From Microbispora amethystogenes (GTDB lineage Bacteria; Actinomycetota; Actinomycetes; Streptosporangiales; Streptosporangiaceae), in contig NZ_BOOB01000018.1 in NCBI RefSeq assembly GCF_016863015.1, positions 62,001 to 126,000 on the forward strand: DNA of 64,000 nucleotides, in the 5' to 3' direction. Below the pieces are notes generated by a model. That model had not been told where the DNA came from. It searched no databases and saw only the letters and a program-made list of their open reading frames with translations. Within the stretch, counting starts at the first letter, position 1; each line of letters starts with the position of its first letter. This document shows, piece after piece, positions 44,618-53,538 of this stretch. Made by a program: the position numbers and the translations under genes.

Positions 44618-45525
44618 GCACGCCTCTTCGTCTCGGCACCCGCAGGAGCCTGATGGCGACCACCCAGTCGGGGATCGTCGCCGACCGGCTGACCGCCCTG
44701 ACCGGCCGGGAGGTCGAGCTCGTCGGCGTCACGACGTTCGGCGACGTCTCCCGGGCCCACCTGACCCAGCTCGGCGGCACCGGCGTCTTCGTGAACGACC
44801 TGCGCGGGCGGCTGCTCGCCGGCGAGGTCGACTTCGCGGTCCACTCGCTCAAGGATCTGCCGACCAAGCAGGACGAGCGCATCGCGCTCGCGGCCATCCC
44901 CGAGCGGGACGACCCCCGCGACGCGCTGGTCGGTCCGGTGCGGCTGCGCGACCTGCCCGCCGGAGCGCGCGTCGGCACCGGGTCGCCGCGCCGGGTGGCC
45001 CAGCTGCGCCTGCTCCGGCCGGATCTCGAATACGTCCCCATCAGGGGAAACGCGGACACCCGCATCGGCAAGGTGACGTCGGGCGAGCTCGACGCCGTCG
45101 TGCTGGCCGCCGCCGGGCTGGCCAGGATCCGCCGGGACGGGGAGATCGCCCAGGTGTTCGAAGTAGGCGAGATGCTGCCCGCCCCCGGGCAGGGCGCCCT
45201 CGCCGTCGAGTGCCTGGCCGACCGTGACGATCTCATCGAACTGCTGAGCGCCGTCGACGACCCGCTGACGCGGGCCGCGGTGGCCGCCGAACGTTCGGTG
45301 CTCGCCGCCCTCGAGGCCGGTTGCGCGGCCCCGGTAGGTGCTTTCGCCTCCGGTGACGGGCACATTCTCAATCTGACCGCAACCGTCGTCGACGTCGGCG
45401 GCGCACGGTCGGTGCGCAAGTCCACCTCCGGACCTTCTCCGGCGGCAGTGGAGCTCGGCCGTGAACTCGCGGCAGCCATGATCGCCGAAGGGGCCGACAC
45501 GTTGATGGGGGAGCAGGCCCATTGA
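44614..45525 (+). CDS. hemC: Porphobilinogen deaminase HemC
   Basis: 303 residues from ATG 44614, overlapping hemA by ATGA. It joins four porphobilinogens to hydroxymethylbilane. Features: LRLGTRRSLMATTQ at the start, FAVHSLKDLPT, ERDDPRDALV, GTGSPRRVAQL, and the dipyrromethane cofactor cysteine in LEAGCAAPVGAFA. Full length. Its TGA overlaps the hemD TTG start. Confidence 0.97.
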   Translation: MSTPLRLGTRRSLMATTQSGIVADRLTALTGREVELVGVTTFGDVSRAHLTQLGGTGVFVNDLRGRLLAGEVDFAVHSLKDLPTKQDERIALAAIPERDDPRDALVGPVRLRDLPAGARVGTGSPRRVAQLRLLRPDLEYVPIRGNADTRIGKVTSGELDAVVLAAAGLARIRRDGEIAQVFEVGEMLPAPGQGALAVECLADRDDLIELLSAVDDPLTRAAVAAERSVLAALEAGCAAPVGAFASGDGHILNLTATVVDVGGARSVRKSTSGPSPAAVELGRELAAAMIAEGADTLMGEQAH

Positions 45526-47111
45526 GCCCCGCCGATCACAGCACCCAGGCCCGATCCGGGTTCGTCGCCTTCGTGGGCGCCGGTCCCGGTGACGAGAACC
45601 TGCTCACACTACGCGGCGCCGACCTGCTGAGCAGGGCCGACGTCGCCGTCCTCGACCGCCGGGCGTACGGACCGCTGCTGCGCCACTGCCGCGAGGACGT
45701 CGAGGTCGTCGACATCGCCGCCGAAGCGGCGGAGAACTCGGTGTCGCTGAAGACCATCCAGGCCGCCAAGGCGGGCCGCACCGTGGTGCGGCTGTGCTCG
45801 GGCGACCCGTCCTTCTTCTCCTCCGTCACCGACGAGGTGGCCGCCTGCGCCAAGGCGGACGTCGACTTCGAGATCGTGCCCGGCGTGCCGCCGGCCACGG
45901 CCGTGCTGACGTACGCCGGCATCCCGCCCGCGGCGTCGGCGCCGGAGTTCCGGATCGTGGACGCCGCGCAGGTGGACGACTGGGCGAGGCACGCCGACTG
46001 CGCGGGCACCCTCGTGATCTACAACGGCGTCGCGGACGCGGTCCCGATCAGCAAGGCGCTGATCGGGGGCGGCAAGCCCGACTCGACGCCGGTGGCGGTC
46101 ACCAGCGACGGCACCACCACCGAGCAGTACACGGTGGTCTCCACGCTCGGACGGCTCGGCCCCGACCTCAAGCACGCCGGGATGACCGAGCCCGCGCTGA
46201 TCGTCGTCGGCGACGCCGTCGGCCTGCGCGACCGCCTGTCGTGGTTCGAGACCAAGTCGCTGTTCGGCTGGCGGGTCCTGGTGCCGCGCACCAAGGAGCA
46301 GTCGAAGGGCCTGTCGGAGCAGCTCCGCTCGTACGGCGCGGTGCCCGAGGAGGTGCCGACGATCTCCGTCGAGCCGCCCCGCACCCCGCAGCAGATGGAC
46401 CGCGCCATCAAGGGCCTGGTCACCGGACGCTACGAGTGGGTCGCCTTCACCAGCGCCAACGCCGTCAAGGCCGTGCGCGAGAAGTTCGAGGAGTACGGCC
46501 TGGACGCCCGCGCGTTCGCCGGGCTCAAGGTCGCCGCGGTCGGCGACGCCACGTCGCGGGCGCTGGTGGAGTTCGGCGTGAAGCCCGACCTCATGCCGAC
46601 GGGCGAGCAGTCGTCCGAGGGCCTGCTGGCCGAGTGGCCGCCGTACGACTCGATGCTCGATCCGATCAACCGGGTGCTGCTGCCGAGGGCCGACATCGCG
46701 ACCGAGACGCTGGTCGCGGGGCTGACCGAGCTCGGCTGGGAGTGCGACGACGTCACGGCCTACCGCACCGTGCGGGCCGCGCCGCCGCCCGCCCCGATCC
46801 GCGAGGCGATCAAGGGTGGCGGGTTCGACGCCGTGCTGTTCACGTCGTCCTCGACCGTACGGAACCTCGTCGGCATCGCCGGCAAGCCGCACAACGTCAC
46901 GGTGATCGCGGTCATCGGGCCGCAGACGGCCAAGACGGCCGAGGAGTTCGGCCTGCGGGTCGACGTGATGGCCGACAGGCCGTCCGCCTCGGCCCTCGCC
47001 GCCGCGCTGGCGGACTACGGTGCGAAGATGCGCCACGCCGCGGTGTCGGCGGGCGAGGTGCCCCGCCGCCCCTCCCAGATGCGCCGGGGCGCGCGGCGCA
47101 GGGTGAAGTAG
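45522..47111 (+). CDS. hemD: HemD: CobA-like domain fused to uroporphyrinogen-III synthase
   Basis: 529 residues from TTG 45522 (TTGA overlap; GGGGGAG ten bases before). Residues 12-240 have the SUMT/CobA fold (FVAFVGAGPGDENLLTLRGADLLSRADVAV), but the usual GGDPF loop reads CSGDPSFFSSVTDEV and the GHHS/PQ-EIN segment is lost, so methyltransferase activity is doubtful. Residues 255-505 are uroporphyrinogen-III synthase (VLVPRTKEQSKGLSEQL, VAFTSANAVKAV, VLFTSSSTVRNL), which cyclises and inverts ring D. Same fusion as Rv0511. Fourth gene of the hem operon. Confidence 0.92.
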   Translation: MSPADHSTQARSGFVAFVGAGPGDENLLTLRGADLLSRADVAVLDRRAYGPLLRHCREDVEVVDIAAEAAENSVSLKTIQAAKAGRTVVRLCSGDPSFFSSVTDEVAACAKADVDFEIVPGVPPATAVLTYAGIPPAASAPEFRIVDAAQVDDWARHADCAGTLVIYNGVADAVPISKALIGGGKPDSTPVAVTSDGTTTEQYTVVSTLGRLGPDLKHAGMTEPALIVVGDAVGLRDRLSWFETKSLFGWRVLVPRTKEQSKGLSEQLRSYGAVPEEVPTISVEPPRTPQQMDRAIKGLVTGRYEWVAFTSANAVKAVREKFEEYGLDARAFAGLKVAAVGDATSRALVEFGVKPDLMPTGEQSSEGLLAEWPPYDSMLDPINRVLLPRADIATETLVAGLTELGWECDDVTAYRTVRAAPPPAPIREAIKGGGFDAVLFTSSSTVRNLVGIAGKPHNVTVIAVIGPQTAKTAEEFGLRVDVMADRPSASALAAALADYGAKMRHAAVSAGEVPRRPSQMRRGARRRVK

Positions 47112-47205
47112 AAGCGCGTGAAGTAGAAGCGCGAGTGGATGTGATTCGCGCGCGGCCCGCGGGGCGATCCCGCGGGCCGGCGCGGTCCAGAGCGGGGAGA
47201 TCGTT

Positions 47206-48192
47206 GTGAACGCCCGATACCCGGTGGCGCGGCCCCGGCGGCTGCGCCGCACCGCCGCGATGCGGCGGATGGTCGCGGGGACGCGGCTGCATCCGGCCGA
47301 GTTCATCCTGCCCGTGTTCGTCAAGGAGGGCATCGCCGAGCCGCAGCCGGTGGGCTCCATGCCGGGGGTCGTCCAGCACACCCGCGAGTCGCTGCGCAAG
47401 GCCGCCCACGAGGCGGCGGAGGCCGGTGTCGGCGGGATCATCCTGTTCGGCGTCCCGGCGCACAAGGACGCCCGGGGCTCGGGCGCCGACGACCCCGACG
47501 GGATCGTCCAGGTGGCCCTGCGCGACCTCGCCGCCGACCTGGGCGACGCGCTGGTCCTGATGACCGACACCTGCCTGGACGAGTACACCGACCACGGCCA
47601 CTGCGGCCTGCTGACCGCCGACGGCGAGGTGGACAACGACGCGACGCTGGAGCGGTACGCGTCGGCGGCGGTCGCCCAGGCGGCGGCCGGCAGCCAGATG
47701 ATCGCGCCGAGCGGCATGATGGACGGCCAGGTGGAGGCCATCCGCGCCGCCCTCGACGGCAACGGCTTCGCCGAGATCCCGATCCTGGCCTACGCGGCCA
47801 AGTACGCCTCCGGCTTCTACGGGCCCTTCCGCGACGCCGCCGAGTGCGCGCCGCAGTTCGGCGACCGCAGTGCCTACCAGCAGGACCCGGCCGGTCCGGT
47901 CGGCGAGGCGCTGCGCGAGGTGCGCCTCGACCTGGCCGAGGGCGCGGACGCCGTCATGGTCAAGCCCGCCCTGGCCTACCTCGACATCCTGCGCCAGGTG
48001 CGCGACCTGGTCGAGGTGCCCGTCGCGGCCTACCAGGTCAGCGGTGAGTACGCGATGGTCGAGGCCGCGGCGGCCAACGGCTGGATCGACCGCGAGCGGG
48101 TGATCATGGAGTCGCTGGTCGCGATCCGCCGCGCCGGGGCCGACATGATCCTCACGTACTGGGCCACGGAGGTCGCCCGGGCACTATCCTGA
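47206..48192 (+). CDS. hemB: Delta-aminolevulinic acid dehydratase HemB
   Basis: 328 residues from GTG 47206 with GGGGAGA upstream. It condenses two ALA into porphobilinogen. Catalytic lysines are in ILAYAAKYASGFYGPFRDAA and MVKPALAYLDILR. The metal loop reads DTCLDEYTDHGHCG: two of the three zinc cysteines of E. coli are kept and the middle one is Asp, so the metal site is mixed. It sits 94 bp after hemD in the same direction, consistent with the Rv0509-Rv0512 order. Confidence 0.97.
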   Translation: MNARYPVARPRRLRRTAAMRRMVAGTRLHPAEFILPVFVKEGIAEPQPVGSMPGVVQHTRESLRKAAHEAAEAGVGGIILFGVPAHKDARGSGADDPDGIVQVALRDLAADLGDALVLMTDTCLDEYTDHGHCGLLTADGEVDNDATLERYASAAVAQAAAGSQMIAPSGMMDGQVEAIRAALDGNGFAEIPILAYAAKYASGFYGPFRDAAECAPQFGDRSAYQQDPAGPVGEALREVRLDLAEGADAVMVKPALAYLDILRQVRDLVEVPVAAYQVSGEYAMVEAAAANGWIDRERVIMESLVAIRRAGADMILTYWATEVARALS

Positions 48193-48396
48193 CCTCTCAT
48201 CAGGGCCCTGCCAGGCGAGGGAAATCAGCAGGTACGTACCATCGTGCCTATCGCAGGGCGGCGGCGGCGACGGAATGTCCGGCGCACGCCGCCGGTTTAA
48301 GGCGTGGCCGGGGCAGCGTGGCGAGGCGCCGCCGGGGCCGCGCGGCAGGGCGTGTCTCGTCGGAGACCGCTGAGGTCGCTTGTGGGGAGGAGCGCC

Positions 48397-49041
48397 ATGG
48401 TCGGAGTACCGCTGACCCGCCGTGCGAAACGGCGCGCGCATCACGCGCCACCGAAGATGACGTCGGTGCTCGAGTACGCCCAGCTGGGCTGGGCGAGCTG
48501 TATGGGGGCCCATCCGCTGGCCGAGGGAGGCAGGGCGTGCTCCTGTGACCGGGTGGGCTGTCCCGACCCGGGGATGCACCCGCTGTCGCCCGCCTGGCAG
48601 ATGCAGGCCACGACGGACACCGCGCTGCTGACGCGGTGGTGGAAGCAGGAACCGGACGCGAACGTGATCCTGCCCACCGGCAGGGTGTTCGACGTGTTCG
48701 ACGTGGCGGCCGAGGCGGGCCGCCCCACGCTCACGGCCATGGACGCCGCGGGCTTCGACACCGGCCCGGTCGCCGAGAACGGCGACCGGGTGCTTTTTTT
48801 CGTGGCCACGCGCGGCGCCCCCGAGGACGAGGACGAGTGGTGGTCCTGCCACCTCGACGCGGGCCCGGAGGTCATCGACAGCACGCCGGGGCTGCGCTGG
48901 CACTGCCGGGAGAGCTACGTGCTCGCGCCGCCGTCCACCACGCCGACCGGCGGCGTCGTGAGCTGGATCAGGCCTCCCGACGGGCGTCCCCTGCCCGATC
49001 CGCTGCGCGTCCTGGACCTGCTCGCCGACTACTGCGAGTAG
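48397..49041 (+). CDS. Prim-Pol-like (bifunctional DNA primase/polymerase N-terminal) protein
   Basis: 214 residues from ATG 48397 with GGGGAGGAG upstream. The Prim-Pol domain features are GAHPLAEGGRACSCDRVGCPDPGMHPL, then ALLTRWWKQEPDANVILPTG, FDVFDVAAEAG and the late WHCRESYVLAPPSTTPTGGVVSW. The acidic D-x-D expected of active archaeo-eukaryotic primases survives at best as DVFDV, so catalysis is uncertain. No helicase or plasmid gene accompanies it; it sits alone between hemB and hemL. Possibly a repair or regulatory member of the family. Confidence 0.78.
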   Translation: MVGVPLTRRAKRRAHHAPPKMTSVLEYAQLGWASCMGAHPLAEGGRACSCDRVGCPDPGMHPLSPAWQMQATTDTALLTRWWKQEPDANVILPTGRVFDVFDVAAEAGRPTLTAMDAAGFDTGPVAENGDRVLFFVATRGAPEDEDEWWSCHLDAGPEVIDSTPGLRWHCRESYVLAPPSTTPTGGVVSWIRPPDGRPLPDPLRVLDLLADYCE

Positions 49042-49109
49042 CTCTCGCGGCTGGTCCCGTGGATGTTCCGCGGGTGGTTCCCGGTACGACCCGCGCGCCG
49101 GTCGGCCCG

Positions 49110-49115
49110 TAACCT
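49110..49115 (+). promoter_or_regulatory. -10 box, leaderless hemL
   Basis: TAACCT seven bases before GTG 49123. A GGAGG also lies in the spacer, so a short-leader start cannot be excluded. Confidence 0.5.
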
Positions 49116-49122
49116 GGAGGGC

Positions 49123-50418
49123 GTGACACGCACGCAGACCTCCGAGGACCTGTTCGACCGCGCCCGCCGGATCGTCCCGGGCGGGGTGAACTCGCCGGTG
49201 CGCGCCTTCGGCGCCGTGGGCGGCACGCCCCGCTTCATGGCCTCCGGCGAGGGGCCGTACATCACCGACGTGGACGGCAACCGCTACGTCGACCTGGTGT
49301 GCTCCTGGGGCCCGATGATCCTGGGTCACCGGCATCCGGCGGTCGTGGAGGCGCTGGAGGAGGCCGTCGCACGCGGCTTCTCCTTCGGCACCGCGACCGA
49401 GGGGGAGGTCCTGCTCGCCGAGGAGATCGTCGCCCGCGTGGCGCCGGTCGAGAAGGTCCGCCTGGTCAGCTCGGGCACCGAGGCCACCATGTCCGCCGTA
49501 CGGCTCGCCCGCGGCTTCACCGGCCGGGCGAAGGTCGTGAAGTTCGCCGGCTGCTACCACGGTCACGTCGACGCGCTGCTGGCCTCCGCCGGGTCGGGCG
49601 TCGTCACCTTCGGCCTGCCGGACACCCCGGGCGTCACCGGCGCCTCGGCCGCCGACACGATCGTCCTGCCGTACAACTCGGCCGAGGCGGTCGAGGAGGC
49701 GTTCCGCACGTTCGAGATCGCCTGCGTGATCACCGAGGCGTGCCCGGCGAACATGGGCGTCGTGCCGCCCGCCGACGGCTTCAACGCGCGCCTGCGCGAG
49801 CTGTGCACCGAGCACGGCGCGCTGCTGATCGTCGACGAGGTGCTCACCGGCTTCCGCGTCTCCGCCTCCGGTTGGTACGGCGTCGACCCCGTCGAGGCCG
49901 ACCTCATGACGTTCGGCAAGGTGATGGGCGGTGGGCTGCCCGCCGCGGCCTTCGGCGGACGGGCGGAGGTCATGGCCGCGCTCGCCCCCGAGGGGCCCGT
50001 CTACCAGGCCGGGACGCTGTCGGGCAACCCGCTCGCCTGCGCGGCCGGGCTGGCCACGCTGCGCGCCTGCGACGATGACGCCTACGACCGCATCGACGCC
50101 TCCGCCCTGGTCATCGGCCGGGCGGCCTCCGACGCGCTGGCCGCCGCCGGAGTGCCGCACCGCCTCCAGCGGGCGGGCAACCTCTTCTCGATCTTCTTCA
50201 CCGACACCCCGGTCACCGACTTCGAATCGGCCCGCACCCAGAACACCGACGCCTACCGGGCGTTCTTCCACAGCATGCTGGACCAGGGCGTCTACCTGCC
50301 GCCGTCGGCGTACGAGGCGTGGTTCCTGTCGGCCGCCCACGACGACGAGGCGCTCACCCAGGTCGCCGAGGCGCTGCCCCTGGCCGCCAAGGCCGCCGCC
50401 CAGGCCGCCGGGGCCTGA
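49123..50418 (+). CDS. hemL: Glutamate-1-semialdehyde 2,1-aminomutase HemL
   Basis: 431 residues. It converts glutamate-1-semialdehyde to 5-aminolevulinate, the second C5 step, with pyridoxal phosphate. Opening [24 protein letters not shown], then [18 protein letters not shown], the cofactor aspartate in [12 protein letters not shown] and the Schiff-base lysine in [19 protein letters not shown]. Full family length. A leaderless promoter separates it from the rex-hem operon, so it is probably regulated apart. Confidence 0.97.
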   Translation: MTRTQTSEDLFDRARRIVPGGVNSPVRAFGAVGGTPRFMASGEGPYITDVDGNRYVDLVCSWGPMILGHRHPAVVEALEEAVARGFSFGTATEGEVLLAEEIVARVAPVEKVRLVSSGTEATMSAVRLARGFTGRAKVVKFAGCYHGHVDALLASAGSGVVTFGLPDTPGVTGASAADTIVLPYNSAEAVEEAFRTFEIACVITEACPANMGVVPPADGFNARLRELCTEHGALLIVDEVLTGFRVSASGWYGVDPVEADLMTFGKVMGGGLPAAAFGGRAEVMAALAPEGPVYQAGTLSGNPLACAAGLATLRACDDDAYDRIDASALVIGRAASDALAAAGVPHRLQRAGNLFSIFFTDTPVTDFESARTQNTDAYRAFFHSMLDQGVYLPPSAYEAWFLSAAHDDEALTQVAEALPLAAKAAAQAAGA

Positions 50419-50424
50419 GACGGC

Positions 50425-50825
50425 TCAGGCTCCCGTACGGGTCACGCCGCCGTTGACGTGCGGGATCTGGCCCGTGACGAAGCCGGCGTCGTCCGAGACC
50501 AGGAAGGCGAGGGCGCCGGCGAGGTCCTCCGGGACCGACTGATGCTTGATGGTCTGCATGGCCGTCACCCGGGCGAACACCTCCTCGGCGGTCGGGCCGT
50601 TCGCCCGGGCGCGGCCGAGGAAACCCTCGGTCGCCACCAGTCCGGGCGCGATCGCGTTGACGGTGACGCCGCTCTCGCCGAGCTCGTTGGCGAGCGCCCG
50701 GGTCAGCGCGTGCACGGTGCCCTTGCTGGTCATGTACGCAAGGTCGCGGTTCTGCGTCGTGGTGATGCCCGAGCCGGTGTTGACGATCCGCCCCCACCCG
50801 GCGGCGCGCATCCCCGGCGCGAACG
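50425..50825 (-). pseudogene. 3' half of an SDR gene (N-terminus lost)
   Basis: Reading FAPGMRAAGWGRIVNTGSGITTTQ, then AYMTSKGTVHALTRALANEL, VNAIAPGLVATEGFL, LVSDDAGFVTGQIPHVNGGV. This is the C-terminal half of a classical SDR with its active-site Tyr-x-x-x-Lys and lid, but the Rossmann start and the NNAG region are missing. It joins directly, in another reading frame, to the 5' half of a SnoaL-like gene near 50825. No start codon with a ribosome-binding site is apparent, so it is a remnant. Confidence 0.75.
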
Positions 50826-51056
50826 CACGGCCACCAGGTCACCGGACTCGACGATGTGCTCGATCACGACGGTCAGGCCGGAGAACACGCTGCGAAGGTG
50901 ATCGATGCTCTTCTTCCATCCGTCGGGGCCTCCTCCGCTTCGCAGAGCCGGGACGGCCTCCCAGTCAGGGGCGAGGGCCTGGTCGACCAGCGCCATGTCA
51001 CCGGTGGCCAGGGCCTCGTAGAAGCGCCGGACCGCCATTTCCTTCTCGGTAGCCAT
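50825..51056 (-). pseudogene. 5' half of a SnoaL-like gene (C-terminus lost)
   Basis: From ATG 51056: MATEKEMAVRRFYEALATGDMALVDQALAPDWEAVPA, continuing RSGGGPDGWKKSIDHLRSVF and ending around IVESGDLVAVR. This is the first half of a SnoaL/NTF2-like cone, normally about 130 residues. After VAVR the frame runs into SDR sequence out of register. It keeps a leaderless promoter (TACCGT six bases upstream), so a truncated or fused RNA may still be made. Confidence 0.72.
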
Positions 51057-51062
51057 GCGTCC

Positions 51063-51068
51063 ACGGTA
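51063..51068 (-). promoter_or_regulatory. -10 box of the SnoaL-like half gene
   Basis: TACCGT on the reverse strand, six bases before ATG 51056. Confidence 0.42.
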
Positions 51069-51114
51069 GGGACGCGCGTCATGGCTGATCAAAGACCTGT
51101 TCCGCACCACGTAA

Positions 51115-51120
51115 TACGCT
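51115..51120 (+). promoter_or_regulatory. -10 box, leaderless LysR gene
   Basis: TACGCT six bases before ATG 51127. Confidence 0.5.
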
Positions 51121-51126
51121 TCGGGC

Positions 51127-51996
51127 ATGACGGATCTCGACCTACGGCTGGTGCGCTACTTCACCGTCGTCGCGTCGCACCTGCACTTCGGCCGCGCCGC
51201 GGCCGAGTTGCGCGTCGCGCAGCCGTCGCTGAGCCGGCAGATCAGCCGGCTGGAGGCCGAGGTGGGCGCGCGGCTTCTCGACCGTACGCGGCAGGGCACG
51301 CGGCTCACCGAGGCGGGAGAGGCCTTCCTCCCACACGCACAGGCGTTGCTCCGCGCGTCCGAGCAGGCCGTGGCCGTCGCCCGGGCCGCCGCCCAGCCCA
51401 CCCGGATCACCATCGGCTACACCGCCGGTCTGATCGTCACGCCGGCGGTGCGGGACCTGCGGCATAAGCATCCCGACGCCGACGTACGCACGCTGCACCT
51501 CGAATGGAGCGAGCCGCGTGCGGCGCTGCTCGACCGGCGGGTCGACGCGGTGGTCACCCGGCTGCCGCTGCGAACCGGCGGGCTGCGCGTGACGATCCTC
51601 TACGACGAGCCGAAAACGCTGCTCGTGCCGATCGGGCACCGGCTGGCCGGCAAGGAGTCGGTCACCCTCGACGACATCGAGGGCGAGCCGATCCCCCGCT
51701 TCCCGGATCCCGAGTTCGACGCGTACTGGCGCATCGACCCGCGACCCGGAGGGCGCCCCGCGCCCGGCGGACCCCCCGTCGAGACCATCGAGGACAAGCT
51801 CGAACACATCGCCGCGGGACAGGCCGTGGCCATCGTCCCGGCCGCCCTGTACGCGGCCGGCATCCGGCCCGACCTCACCACGGTCCCGCTGCACGGCGTC
51901 GAACCGGGTCACGTCGTCGTGGCGAGCCGGGCCGAGGACCGCGGCCGGCTGGTGGCCGCGTTCCACACGTCAGCCCGCACCCACCTGCACGCCTAG
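51127..51996 (+). CDS. LysR-family regulator (divergent from SnoaL/SDR remnant)
   Basis: 289 residues. N-terminal HTH LRLVRYFTVVASHLHFGRAAAELRVAQPSLSRQISRLEAEVGARLL, effector domain from about 90 with HKHPDADVRTLHLEWS and VDAVVTRLPL. Full length. LysR proteins commonly control the divergent gene, here the now-broken SnoaL/SDR locus, 70 bp away. If the fusion arose by deletion this regulator may have lost its target. Effector unknown. Confidence 0.93.
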   Translation: MTDLDLRLVRYFTVVASHLHFGRAAAELRVAQPSLSRQISRLEAEVGARLLDRTRQGTRLTEAGEAFLPHAQALLRASEQAVAVARAAAQPTRITIGYTAGLIVTPAVRDLRHKHPDADVRTLHLEWSEPRAALLDRRVDAVVTRLPLRTGGLRVTILYDEPKTLLVPIGHRLAGKESVTLDDIEGEPIPRFPDPEFDAYWRIDPRPGGRPAPGGPPVETIEDKLEHIAAGQAVAIVPAALYAAGIRPDLTTVPLHGVEPGHVVVASRAEDRGRLVAAFHTSARTHLHA

Positions 51997-52001
51997 GCCT
52001 C

Positions 52002-52590
52002 TTACTTCACCAACTGATCGAGGTCCACCTCGATTGGGAAGGGCACCTGCACCGCCAGGTGCCCATGGTGGATCCCGGTCGGCGTGTAACCGCCCGTGGC
52101 CGGGTCGCGCTCGTACACGTAGACGACCGGCCTGCCGTCATGCTCCTCCACCCGCCAGAAGTGCGGGATGCCCGCTTCGGCGTAAACGCTCGGGCTTGAG
52201 CTTGCGGTCGCGTTCGACGGACTCCGGCGAGACGATCTCGACCACGAGATGGACCTCCCGCGCGGCGTAGAACGTGCGGGCCATGTCCGCCCCGGCCTCG
52301 GCATCGATGATCATCACATCCGGGCACGGCCGCGTACGGTCCCCCAGCTTGACGTCCATCCGGTGGACAGCGGTCAGGGCCGCGGGAGCCTGCATGTCCA
52401 GACGCGCGGTCAGCCCCTGCACCAGGCGCTGGTGGAGCCGTCTCTGAGGTGCCGCGAGAACGAGCGCTCCATCGATCAGCTCGACGTGGGTGAAAAGGTC
52501 AGGCTCTCCGTCCAGGCCCTCGGACGGCAGGTGATCGAGGTCGTCCGCGGTCCATCCGCCTGGGGGTCGGTGCGCGGATGTGCTCCTCAT
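52002..52590 (-). pseudogene. Uma2-family endonuclease with frameshift
   Basis: The first frame (start ATG 52590) gives WTADDLDHLPSEGLDGEPDLFTHVELIDGALVLA and VVEIVSPESVERDRKLKP, then loses register. The next frame resumes VYAEAGIPHFWRVEEHDGRPVVYVYERDP and ends at 52002. Removing one G near 52188-52192 restores the family pattern RDRKLKP-VYAEAGIPHFWRV. The gene may be a pseudogene or the insertion may be a sequencing error. PD-(D/E)XK-type residues are intact on both sides. A TAAAGT box lies seven bases before the ATG. Confidence 0.82.
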
Positions 52591-52597
52591 GCCACGA

Positions 52598-52603
52598 ACT
52601 TTA
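52598..52603 (-). promoter_or_regulatory. -10 box of Uma2 gene, over the EamA stop codon
   Basis: TAAAGT on the reverse strand, seven bases before ATG 52590 and overlapping the TAA at 52601-52603. Confidence 0.4.
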
Positions 52604-53518
52604 GCGTTCGGATGATGACCGAGAGTGACCGGTTGTCGCGCGGTCAGCGGGAGTGGGGGTGGCGGCGGTGCGGGGGCGGGCGTTGGCGTAGAGGAGGCCG
52701 GCGAGGATGAGGGCGCCGGCGGCGATCGTGAGCGGGGAGACGGGCTCCCCGGTGAAGATGGCGGCGGAGGCGAGCCCGAAGACCGGCACCAGCAGGCCGT
52801 ACGGCGCGACGAGCGAGGCGTCGTACCGGGTCAGGAGCCATCCCCAGACGGCGAACCCGCCGAGGGTCGACAGGAACGCGGTGTAGAGCACGGCGCACAC
52901 GCCCTCCACGGTGAACGATCCGAGCGAGGACGCGCCCTCGGTCGCCAGGGCCAGCGCCAGGAGGGGCGGTGCCGAGACCGCGCTCACCCACACCATGAAG
53001 CGCAGGGAGTCGGGCGGCGCGGCCCTGCGGGTGGCGACGTTGCCGAGGCCCCACCCGGCCGCCGAGGCCACGCACAGCAGGAACGCCCCGAACGGGATCG
53101 CGCCCGATCTCGCGACGACGCCCGCCGCGATCAGTCCCAAGCCGGCGAAGGCCACGGCCGTGCCGGCGATCCGGCGGCGCCCGAGCCGTTCGCCGAGCAG
53201 CGCGGTCGCGAACAGCGCGGTGAAGACCGCCTGCACCTGGATGACCAGGGAGGTCAGCCCGGCCGGCATGCCGGCGCGCATGCCGAGAAGCAACAGGCCG
53301 TACTGCGCGACGCCGAGCGACGCGCCGGTGGCCAGCACCCACCGCCAGGGCACGCGCGGTCCTCCGGTGACCAGCACGGCGGGGAAGGCGGCCAGCAGGA
53401 ACCGGAGGGCGGCGTACGTGAGAGGCGGGTAATGCTTGAGGCCCGTCTGCATGACGACGAAGTTGCAACCCCAGACGGCGGCGAGTGCGACGGCCAGGGC
53501 CAGGTGGCGGGGACGCAT
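52601..53518 (-). CDS. EamA/DMT-family transporter
   Basis: 305 residues with ten membrane helices in two five-helix halves (first WGCNFVVMQTGLKHYPPLTYAALRFLLAAFPAV, second ASAAGWGLGNVATRRA). Family signature GLTSLVIQVQAVFTALFATALLGERLGRRRIAG is clear, a YdcZ/RhaT-like metabolite exporter. Export of an amino acid or metabolite is likely. It is divergent from the LysR gene at 53726, a common regulator-exporter pairing. A 37-codon ORF precedes it by 20 bp. Confidence 0.9.
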   Translation of the reverse strand: MRPRHLALAVALAAVWGCNFVVMQTGLKHYPPLTYAALRFLLAAFPAVLVTGGPRVPWRWVLATGASLGVAQYGLLLLGMRAGMPAGLTSLVIQVQAVFTALFATALLGERLGRRRIAGTAVAFAGLGLIAAGVVARSGAIPFGAFLLCVASAAGWGLGNVATRRAAPPDSLRFMVWVSAVSAPPLLALALATEGASSLGSFTVEGVCAVLYTAFLSTLGGFAVWGWLLTRYDASLVAPYGLLVPVFGLASAAIFTGEPVSPLTIAAGALILAGLLYANARPRTAATPTPADRATTGHSRSSSER

Positions 53519-53538
53519 GAACCGGTCGCCCGGAAGGG

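Noticed and set aside
45609-47762. 717-residue reverse-strand frame over hemD and hemB
   Set aside because: Antisense shadow with no start signal.
48184-50340. 718-residue reverse-strand frame over hemL
   Set aside because: Antisense shadow of hemL and the Prim-Pol-like gene.
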